A DNA stretch of 7,747 nt, from positions 1-7,747 of the forward strand of contig JAQVRW010000139.1 of the NCBI GenBank assembly GCA_028700875.1. Direction: 5' to 3'. The DNA is from Candidatus Zixiibacteriota bacterium (lineage in GTDB: Bacteria > Zixibacteria > MSB-5A5 > GN15 > JAAZOE01). Shown piece by piece: positions 1 through 5,080 of the stretch (its first letter is position 1; each line of letters opens with the position of its first letter). The position numbers and the translations under genes are program-made. The notes under the pieces were generated by a model. That model made no database searches, had not been told where the DNA came from, and saw nothing but the letters and a program-made list of their open reading frames with translations.

Positions 1-1206
1 TCTTAAGGGGTTTGCAGTCATTCGCTCCGATTGCCAATTGCGCACATATTGATTGACGGTTTGGCAGTATTCAAGAAACCGACGAGCTCCGTAGCCAGCC
101 ACCCCCGAAACTGACGCCAATGACAATTGGGATATCGTCACGGGTGAGAAAACGCTGAGTTTCTCAAAAAGGGACAATTGTCTGCTCAAGGCGTTCCGTT
201 GATCGCCGCTGAGCGTTTGGCGCCCGAGATACCCTTCGGCAACCTGTCTGGTATATTCATTACTCCAACCGCTGACGCCCGGCGGAGGTGTTGTCGGGAT
301 AGCGGCTATGAAAAGGGAATCCGCATATGAGGGTCCTTCGGCCCGGAAGCTTATTCGATTACTAATGGGAAAGGCGAACTGCGCGGTTTCAGAAGCAATC
401 CACGGCCATATCCATGAGACGGCCGCCCAAAAAACTATCGCCATGGTCAAGGCGCCCCTTGATGTTTCCGATGAAGCCGATAGCCAAAGACCAACCCAGG
501 CAAAAATGGAAATGGTGAGGAGGGTCAGAAGTAATGTACCTATGACCGTTACGGATAACGCCGAAATAGAGGCTCCGACCGATGCCGTGGTGACCAAGAA
601 TACGGCCATCGCGATCAACAATGGGATCATCATTGTGAATACGGCTGCGCTCCATTCGGACAACAGGTAATCTCGTCGGCTGATGCCGAAAGAAAGCAGC
701 AAGCGGACCTGACCTATCCGTCGATCCATAGAGGCGGAATTGTACGTCAGGGAAAGGGCAAAAAGGCCAAGGAGCATAACGAGCGATCCCGCAAATCCCC
801 CCGATATCCGGAAGTATAGAAATGGATTGTTTAACGAATAGGGGTTATAATAGATTGGCCCCCCGAAAATACCCCGGATCAATGCCGCCCCTCCCATCAT
901 GTCTACGGGACTACCGGCTACAATCGTTTGAGCTTCGAGTTTTGTGACAACTGCCGGCAAGGCGGTGGCATAGGTACGGGCTCGGCCAATCCGCTCTCGC
1001 TCAGATCGGAGAATAGTGCTATGTTCTTCACTAATCTGGTGGAACCGCGAACCATCGATATATCCATGTCCTATTCCTATTACGATTGACGCCAAAACCG
1101 CCAAAAGCAGTTTATATCCGCGGATATTTTGAAGCATGCGCCATCGGAACAGGGTCAGAAACGGACGCCCACCTCCTGTTATCGTCACGATGCGATCAGG
1201 AATCAC
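1..1206 (-). CDS. ABC-2 type transporter permease (GldF/NosY/DUF3526-like), C-terminus cut by window edge
   Basis: Inner-membrane permease of an ABC transporter, the partner of a separate ATPase that is not in this window. Reading the minus strand from 1206 gives 402 codons with no stop before base 1, so the C-terminus is missing. I see a cytoplasmic N-terminus, TM1 at about residues 32-50, a roughly 85-residue extracytoplasmic segment with a charged helix (57-92), then TM2 137-155, TM3 187-206, TM4 219-241 and TM5 252-271, and a second soluble segment from 272 on. A cytoplasmic loop 156-186 (GISRRDYLLSEW) has the look of the ATPase-coupling helix of ABC-2 permeases that have a large loop after TM1. 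The start is uncertain. GTG 1206 is chosen because GGAAGG lies 6 nt upstream; GTG 1188 and ATG 1137 lack a ribosome site, and the frame is open back to about 1344. It lies downstream of the Cys-rich peptide gene on the same strand. Family call is solid; substrate is unknown. Confidence 0.85.
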   Translation of the reverse strand, partial: MIPDRIVTITGGGRPFLTLFRWRMLQNIRGYKLLLAVLASIVIGIGHGYIDGSRFHQISEEHSTILRSERERIGRARTYATALPAVVTKLEAQTIVAGSPVDMMGGAALIRGIFGGPIYYNPYSLNNPFLYFRISGGFAGSLVMLLGLFALSLTYNSASMDRRIGQVRLLLSFGISRRDYLLSEWSAAVFTMMIPLLIAMAVFLVTTASVGASISALSVTVIGTLLLTLLTISIFAWVGLWLSASSETSRGALTMAIVFWAAVSWIWPWIASETAQFAFPISNRISFRAEGPSYADSLFIAAIPTTPPPGVSGWSNEYTRQVAEGYLGRQTLSGDQRNALSRQLSLFEKLSVFSPVTISQLSLASVSGVAGYGARRFLEYCQTVNQYVRNWQSERMTANPLR

Positions 1207-1334
1207 GATGATCCTTCCCAACAGTTTTACCGTGTCGCACAGAGTACAATATAACCCCTCAAGCGGTCGTTTACCATCATGGGCGATTGAGAACCGGATG
1301 CCCGATCGTAGTCCATGTACTCCCCATATATGCG

Positions 1335-1363
1335 AAACTAGAAATCAATCAGACGCCTGTCAA
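1335..1363 (-). promoter_or_regulatory. Weak candidate promoter ahead of the permease gene
   Basis: The minus strand carries a perfect -35 hexamer TTGACA (1363-1358), then a 17-nt spacer and TAGTTT (1340-1335), which matches the -10 consensus at only 3 of 6 positions. The position, about 130 nt upstream of the chosen permease start and after the intergenic hairpin, suits an internal promoter. The poor -10 keeps confidence low. Confidence 0.25.
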
Positions 1364-1411
1364 CAAGAAATACCGTTCGCCGAAAGCACGTCTTATATTC
1401 CGGCGAATTGT

Positions 1412-1482
1412 TTCGTTGAGGGCGGGAGCCCGCTGGCCAAAACGGGCTCCTGCCTTGTTCATCCGGCATTTGTTTCAACGAA
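1412..1482. repeat. Two-tier inverted repeat / hairpin after the Cys-rich peptide gene
   Basis: Outer arms are TTCGTTGA (1412-1419) and TCAACGAA (1475-1482), a perfect 8-bp match. Inside them, arms 1420-1432 and 1443-1455 pair around a 10-nt loop; the inner 8 bp (GGAGCCCG with CGGGCTCC) are perfect, and the rest pair with two G-T positions as read on the plus strand. The unpaired segment 1456-1474 lies on the 3' side of the plus-strand form. No T-run follows on either strand, so this is not a textbook intrinsic terminator. It starts about 10 nt after the peptide stop in the direction of transcription. It could protect or attenuate the transcript between peptide and permease, be a protein-binding site, or be a dispersed palindromic repeat. 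Confidence 0.6.
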
Positions 1483-1492
1483 GATTGACTAC

Positions 1493-1738
1493 TCAGCGCC
1501 CGACGCCGGATACACCGCACTTGCAAGAGGCACCCTGCCAAGGGGCACCGCAACTGCTTTCACATTCACAGGCGCCTGTTCTGGAACAACTCGGGGAACA
1601 CCCGGGTGTACCGTCACAGATACAAGTCTGGGAACATGAGCATTTTTGCCCCCCTTCTTGGTCGGTCGCAATCGAAACGGACGACCACAGCAGGACCATT
1701 ATGGCTATTGGAAGAAGCCACAATTTCCATCCTTTCAT
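1493..1738 (-). CDS. Small exported cysteine-rich peptide (81 aa, 11 Cys)
   Basis: A basic start (MKGWK), a hydrophobic core at 6-22 and a likely signal-peptidase site after SIA (residue 24) predict Sec export. The mature part is about 57 residues and holds 11 cysteines (33, 35, 39, 41, 47, 51, 57, 59, 63, 72, 74). These include four CxC motifs (CSC, CIC, CEC, CKC), spaced by small polar residues and glycine. I recognise no family. The pattern would suit a disulfide-stapled peptide, an exported metallothionein-like metal binder, or a peptide precursor. GGAGG lies 9 nt before the ATG and sits inside the last codons of the propeller gene, whose stop is only 4 nt upstream, which suggests translational coupling. 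The reading frame is supported by the coherent signal peptide, the ribosome site and the tight spacing. The odd number of cysteines means at least one would be free or shared if all others pair. Confidence 0.8.
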   Translation of the reverse strand: MKGWKLWLLPIAIMVLLWSSVSIATDQEGGQKCSCSQTCICDGTPGCSPSCSRTGACECESSCGAPWQGASCKCGVSGVGR

Positions 1739-1742
1739 GGTA

Positions 1743-2825
1743 TTAATCCTCCGTTGTTTTAGGTTGACGATACCTGACCTTCCAGCAGCTGGATTCTAAA
1801 TATTTCGACATTAAATAAATCGAACCATCGGGAGACACCGTCAGGCGCTCATATACCAATCGGGTTCCGTCTTGTTTCAGCACAACGGTCCTTTTAAGAA
1901 GGGTTCCCGCACAACTATACTCGTGGAGTGTGCTTGACACAATTACCAGAATGTGGTCGTTGAATGGAGCCAGCTGGTCGATGAAGAGAGGAACGTTGCT
2001 GGCTCGGTCAATCTCGCATTTCCTTTTCAGATCTTCCATGTAGTCAGCGAGTTTGTTACGGTTCGTCATCTTGGAAAGGGGGACCTCGGGGAAATAGCCC
2101 TGGTAGAACCATGCGCGGGTCGAATCTATATCACACGAAACCATCCAAGCGGTCTCTCCGCATCGACAGTACGCCAGTCCTTTATAACAAACGGCCAGAG
2201 TTCCCCCGTCGATGAAGTCCGCGCTGACTATATTGATTGCCGTTCGCGCGATCACCGGGTCATCAGGTGAACCCAGGAGTTCCCCTATTCCGCCGAGTTG
2301 CTTGCCATTGGAATCGAACTTCACCAGGAGGTGACGTTCCGGCAAGATGGCCCTAGAACCGACGCAAATATTCCCGTCGTGATCAATGGCAATTATATCT
2401 GGAAGCGGAATTACCGAAAACGACCCCAGCCAACTCAAATCAAAGGCCAACTTGACGATCCGGTTGTTACCCTGATCAGCCACATAAATACATCCGTTGC
2501 CGATTTTTATGTCCGTCGGCACATAAAATTGATTCTTCCCGGAACCAAGCGCGCCGATCTCCTTGATAAATACGCCTTCTTTGTCGAATTGTACCAACCG
2601 ATTGTTCTTAGTATCGCTGACGATGACAGTACCATCAGGCAGCACGGCGATAGCCTCTGGTTGGTCAAGCCCGTCCTCCGCTGTTTGAAAGGTGAACTCC
2701 TTTTCGACGTAAAGCGTATCTGCCAGATACGAATCAGCTCCACAAACCCCATCGGCAGGCGCAAGAAGTGCCTCCGCGGCGATGATACCAGAGAATACCA
2801 ACGAACGAATGATACTCCGATTCAT
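1743..2825 (-). CDS. Exported NHL-repeat / six-bladed beta-propeller protein
   Basis: A 360-aa protein with an N-terminal signal peptide (hydrophobic 8-23, probable cleavage near CGA 30). Recognisable NHL-type blades follow: residues 54-84 (PEAIAVLPDGTVIVSD, then NNRLVQFD), 100-129 (VPTDIKIGNGCIYVADQGNN) and 140-174 (IIAIDHDGNICV, then LLVKFD). A last blade is at 325-340 (LTVSPDGSIYLMS). The middle part (205-300) is more divergent and holds CRC at 220-222 and a helical stretch near 251-272. Such propellers act as extracytoplasmic binding platforms; no catalytic residues are evident. The mature protein has about ten cysteines, many for a propeller. GGGAGG sits 8 nt before the ATG, and the redoxin gene ends 29 nt upstream. 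Family call is strong; ligand is unknown. Related six-bladed propellers in Bacteroidota often neighbour small exported peptides and thioredoxin-like proteins, which this layout resembles. Confidence 0.88.
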   Translation of the reverse strand: MNRSIIRSLVFSGIIAAEALLAPADGVCGADSYLADTLYVEKEFTFQTAEDGLDQPEAIAVLPDGTVIVSDTKNNRLVQFDKEGVFIKEIGALGSGKNQFYVPTDIKIGNGCIYVADQGNNRIVKLAFDLSWLGSFSVIPLPDIIAIDHDGNICVGSRAILPERHLLVKFDSNGKQLGGIGELLGSPDDPVIARTAINIVSADFIDGGTLAVCYKGLAYCRCGETAWMVSCDIDSTRAWFYQGYFPEVPLSKMTNRNKLADYMEDLKRKCEIDRASNVPLFIDQLAPFNDHILVIVSSTLHEYSCAGTLLKRTVVLKQDGTRLVYERLTVSPDGSIYLMSKYLESSCWKVRYRQPKTTED

Positions 2826-2854
2826 GAGGATAACCTCCCGTTAGGAACGCGCGC

Positions 2855-3844
2855 CTATTTCAAACGATCCAAGAACGCATCAAAAGGTTCGGCACGACGC
2901 AAGGTGCCGTCATTGTCCCATGTGAGCACTTGCGATTGTCTCTCGCCTCCCTCCATTTCAAAATGCCGGGCGGGCGAATTCGCGAAGTGCTTTGTCATGA
3001 AAACCGGCAGAGAAATATTGTAGGCTTTGACATAGCCGGCAATGATTCCCGGTTGAATGTCTCCGTCAATAAGACAAATGACTTTTCTATCGGTAGACTG
3101 GGTGATAAGGGATTCGGATCGGCCGATCCGAAGAAGAAAAGATCGAATCTGACATTGACTGCAAGATGCGCTGAAAAGAAGACAGAGCACGGATTCCTTG
3201 GCCAGCGCTCTCAGGTTCATCTGCTCATTGGTTTGCAGATCGGCAATTTCAATCTCGGGCACGCTCTTGCCGACGAAAAAGGCAAGATTCAGAGTATCAC
3301 TAATGGCGGCTTCATCGCAGAGCTTGCCTCCGTAGTTCTTGGCCAGTTGATGCACTGTCTGATAATTCATTGGGAAATTGGATGTGAATTGCACGGTATT
3401 CGATGAATCTATAAGAAGTGCCATGTAACAGTCTTTTGTTATTCCAAATTCTCGCGCGAGGCCGGATGAGTCCCCAGTAATTGCCAAACGGGAACAGAAT
3501 CCGGGAATATCCTGGTTGTTGTAAAGGGACATAATAGACGGCGAATCGGCTCCATCAACGGATATGATTGCGGATAATCCCGGGTAAGCCTCCACGATAT
3601 CATTGAGCCACCGTAGATATTCTGAAATCTGCGAGCCATCCAATTCGGCAAAGGGCAGAAACTCAAGAAGTATGGTCGAATGGTCCGCGCCGGAAATCTC
3701 ACTCACAAGTTTTGCCGCATGACTGTCGATTGTCATCCCGGGTCCAAATCGCGGCTTGGCTGTCATGCAGTCAGTCGATACGCTGAGATTCATCGCGGAT
3801 GCGGTTGCACACAATGCAATTGTTATGACGGCGAATAGTTTCAC
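2855..3844 (-). CDS. Exported tandem redoxin (thioredoxin-fold) with a single CSQC site
   Basis: A 329-aa protein with a signal peptide (MKLFAVITIALCATASA; likely cleavage after ASA at residue 17). The C-terminal half (about 190-329) looks like an AhpC/TSA-TlpA redoxin: GKSVPEIEIADL, a hydrophobic beta strand, then CSQC at 228-231, a helix, ICLIDGD, and a strand preceding LTWDNDGTLRR. The N-terminal half (about 55-170) also looks redoxin-like: ILLEFLPF at the strand before the usual active site, a later DSSGLAREFGI, and LLIDSSNTVQF. It has no CxxC there, so it is probably a degenerate duplicate. I chose GTG 3844 because AGGGAGGG lies 4 nt upstream and it puts a lysine directly before the hydrophobic core; the ATG at 3862 would add six residues encoded by that ribosome site. 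First gene of the propeller/peptide set. Probable role: extracytoplasmic thiol-disulfide exchange. Confidence 0.82.
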   Translation of the reverse strand: MKLFAVITIALCATASAMNLSVSTDCMTAKPRFGPGMTIDSHAAKLVSEISGADHSTILLEFLPFAELDGSQISEYLRWLNDIVEAYPGLSAIISVDGADSPSIMSLYNNQDIPGFCSRLAITGDSSGLAREFGITKDCYMALLIDSSNTVQFTSNFPMNYQTVHQLAKNYGGKLCDEAAISDTLNLAFFVGKSVPEIEIADLQTNEQMNLRALAKESVLCLLFSASCSQCQIRSFLLRIGRSESLITQSTDRKVICLIDGDIQPGIIAGYVKAYNISLPVFMTKHFANSPARHFEMEGGERQSQVLTWDNDGTLRRAEPFDAFLDRLK

Positions 3845-3857
3845 GGAACCCTCCCTT
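3845..3857 (-). promoter_or_regulatory. Ribosome site that fixes the GTG start of the redoxin gene
   Basis: AAGGGAGGG followed by TTCC runs directly into GTG 3844. The upstream in-frame ATG at 3862 would place this strong purine-rich site inside the coding region and has no comparable site of its own, so the GTG start is preferred. Confidence 0.65.
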
Positions 3858-3892
3858 GGCATAGCATTCGGTTGAAATGCTCCCGTATACGT

Positions 3893-3921
3893 ATAATACT
3901 ACCGTCACCATACTTTATAAA
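3893..3921 (-). promoter_or_regulatory. Candidate proximal promoter of the redoxin operon
   Basis: On the minus strand TTTATA (3921-3916, 4 of 6 to the -35 consensus) is followed by a 17-nt spacer and TATTAT (3898-3893, 5 of 6 to the -10). Transcripts would start near 3886, about 40 nt from the GTG. An 8-bp palindrome CGTATACG lies at 3884-3891 around the expected start. This is weaker than the promoter at 4316-4287, but the position is better for a short leader. Confidence 0.35.
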
Positions 3922-4247
3922 GCGGATGGGACGTGAAAATGCTATTTGGCTATTTTTTGGAGTTATTCTTCCTTGTGGCCTTTGGCCAATCCTCCATTCG
4001 TATCTTCACCCGCAGAAAGGTCAGGGGTATAACATAAGTGCAGGTTACAGACCGCACGATATCACCCCCAAAGATAACTGATCACAACCCGTTTCGTATC
4101 GTCGATTCCCTCGGACTAGCTGAAGAGCCGGATCGATGCCTGAACACCCAAACGCTTCGTCCGCAAATCGGACGCTTTCAGAACAGGGAATCTCCTGTGA
4201 TCGAAAATCACCGCTTACCTTTAAAACTGGAGGAATCAATGTCGCCC

Positions 4248-4262
4248 GGGAATGCCATTCCC
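4248..4262. promoter_or_regulatory. 15-bp perfect palindrome downstream of the main promoter
   Basis: GGGAATG-C-CATTCCC is a perfect 7-bp inverted repeat around one central base, about 20-30 nt downstream of the predicted transcription start. The short centre makes an RNA hairpin unlikely and a dimeric repressor site more likely. Confidence 0.45.
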
Positions 4263-4280
4263 CTTGCGACCTCTCTTGTT

Positions 4281-4311
4281 ACAAATAGTATACCCTATTT
4301 GTTCCACAAAT
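4281..4311. promoter_or_regulatory. Nested palindromes overlapping the main promoter (candidate operator)
   Basis: Read on the plus strand, ACAAATAG (4281-4288) and CTATTTGT (4295-4302) form a perfect 8-bp inverted repeat with a 6-bp centre that covers the -10 box. A second perfect repeat shares one arm: ATTTGT (4297-4302), TCC, ACAAAT (4306-4311), inside the spacer. Three alternating ATTTGT/ACAAAT half-sites thus tile the region from -10 to just before -35. This is what is expected for cooperative binding of a dimeric repressor. No regulator gene is present in the window. Confidence 0.6.
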
Positions 4312-4316
4312 GTCAA
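4287..4316 (-). promoter_or_regulatory. Strong sigma70-type promoter toward the redoxin operon
   Basis: TTGACA (4316-4311, perfect -35) is followed by an 18-nt spacer and TATACT (4292-4287, 5 of 6 to the -10). Predicted start near 4280, directed at the redoxin, propeller and peptide genes. It lies 135 nt past the stop of the DprA-like gene, marking the boundary between the defence genes and the envelope module. Confidence 0.7.
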
Positions 4317-4450
4317 GCATAAAGTTCGCATGGACGGAAGAATCTACACTTGGTATCATCCACACGTGCTTCTGTCTCTTTAAATTCAATCATCAACCCG
4401 ATTGGGCGCCATAGACTCAATATCAATTACACGGCCCTAAAGGCAATTAA

Positions 4451-5080
4451 TCATTTCGGAAAGTGGGAAAGCATGCTCATAGTATCTCGCATTTTCCATT
4501 GCTCCACAAGGCATTGCAGGGATTCAAGTTTGCCGCCGGGGGTGGCGTGGGCGAAATAAACTTGGTCGGCAAGGGCTGCCACCAAGAGGTTCCGACGGGT
4601 GGCCAGATCGGCGGTCGAGCGACGGTGGCGGGCGGGGAACGGGGAGAGCAGAAGGAGCCGGTCATCAGCCAAAGGCTTTTTCCAGTCTATTGGCAGGCGC
4701 ATGCCTTCCAGGCTCCGGGCGGGGCAAATGATAATCGGCTGCCGACCGCGCAAAAGAATCCGCAGACACTCCTTTTCCATGAGGGAATGGAAACCGCTGA
4801 TGACCGTTTTCCCCTCGTCACGCCATTTCCGGGCAAGGTCATAGGTCCGGAGTATTTGCTTTCCGGGGCATTTGACGGAGCAAAAGAGCGCGATTTTTGT
4901 CCGTCTCAGAATATCCAGATTGCCAAGCAAAAAGATTGTCTCCGGGGCCTGGTCGCCCAGAAACCGACGAACCGACTCCGGGTAACCGGTGTCAGTTCTA
5001 CAAATCGTAATTATCTCCGGTCGCTCGGCCACGCGCGGTTTGGGGGCCGCCGGGACTGTCGCCTCATTCGTCCCCTTCAT
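4451..5080 (-). CDS. DprA/Smf-like SLOG-superfamily Rossmann protein
   Basis: A 209-aa cytoplasmic protein that follows the DprA core fold: YPESVRRFLG near 33-42, ETIFLLGNLDIL (47-58), a first strand TKIALFCSV (61-69) where DprA has its ian-VGSR strand, KTVISGFHS (91-99) in place of ivSGlA-GID, MEKECLRILLRG (101-112) for the aH-aL-g helix, QPIIICPARS (114-123), LLLLSPF, and RRNLLVAALADQV (162-174) for RNRiIagLs. It is shorter than full DprA and lacks the usual SAM-like and winged-helix domains. The first signature is altered (CSVKCPGK). DprA proper loads RecA on incoming DNA; SLOG relatives are thought to sense nucleotides in conflict systems. ATG 5080 is chosen because GGGGCGGGGG precedes it and it overlaps the methyltransferase stop by 17 bases; an ATG at 5116 has no ribosome site. 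Likely works with the methyltransferase; exact role unknown. Confidence 0.75.
   Translation of the reverse strand: MKGTNEATVPAAPKPRVAERPEIITICRTDTGYPESVRRFLGDQAPETIFLLGNLDILRRTKIALFCSVKCPGKQILRTYDLARKWRDEGKTVISGFHSLMEKECLRILLRGRQPIIICPARSLEGMRLPIDWKKPLADDRLLLLSPFPARHRRSTADLATRRNLLVAALADQVYFAHATPGGKLESLQCLVEQWKMRDTMSMLSHFPK

Larger units (their letters stand above)
1207..1492. other. Intergenic spacer with hairpin, no supported gene
   Basis: This spacer of about 290 bases separates the Cys-rich peptide gene from the permease. It contains the large inverted repeat at 1412-1482 and the weak promoter at 1363-1335. Minus-strand frames here are short or stop quickly. Long plus-strand frames cross the region but run antisense through the peptide gene and have no ribosome site, so I do not count them as genes. 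Confidence 0.6.
3863..4450. other. Long intergenic/leader region, no supported gene
   Basis: About 590 bases lie between the DprA-like gene and the redoxin gene. If the strong promoter at 4316-4287 is used, roughly 435 nt are transcribed ahead of the redoxin. On the minus strand the leader has several small perfect stems: 4248-4262, 4197-4211 (GTGAT/ATCAC), CGTCCG/CGGACG at 4158-4174, and TGGCC-AAA-GGCCA near 3974-3986. None is followed by a T-run, and I match none to a known riboswitch. A 16-codon frame (ATG at 4255, MAFPGDIDSSSFKGKR) starts soon after the promoter and could be a leader peptide, but it lacks a well-spaced ribosome site. Between 4312 and 4450 I see no terminator for the upstream genes. 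Confidence 0.6.

Noticed and set aside
308..670. Plus-strand frame of 120 codons and minus-strand frame at 389-655
   Set aside because: Both are out-of-frame shadows of the permease, whose minus-strand frame is open throughout and shows clear transmembrane segments.
1419..1456. Intrinsic terminator for the peptide operon
   Set aside because: The stem is strong but no T-run follows on either strand, so I list it as a hairpin of unknown role.
1136..1639. Long plus-strand frame (167 codons) across the permease start, spacer and peptide gene
   Set aside because: It runs antisense through two supported genes, has no ribosome site and no recognisable protein features; it is best explained as a shadow of the peptide and permease coding.
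1287..1799. Plus-strand frame of 170 codons
   Set aside because: Antisense to the whole peptide gene and the propeller 3' end, with no ribosome site and a composition unlike a folded protein.
3872..4081. Small plus-strand frame with a hydrophobic stretch (51 codons from its second ATG)
   Set aside because: No convincing ribosome site or -35 box, and it lies antisense to the predicted leader. The hydrophobic run could be chance in an AT-rich stretch.
4045..4239. Minus-strand 64-codon frame in the leader
   Set aside because: It begins with TTG without a ribosome site and has no recognisable features.
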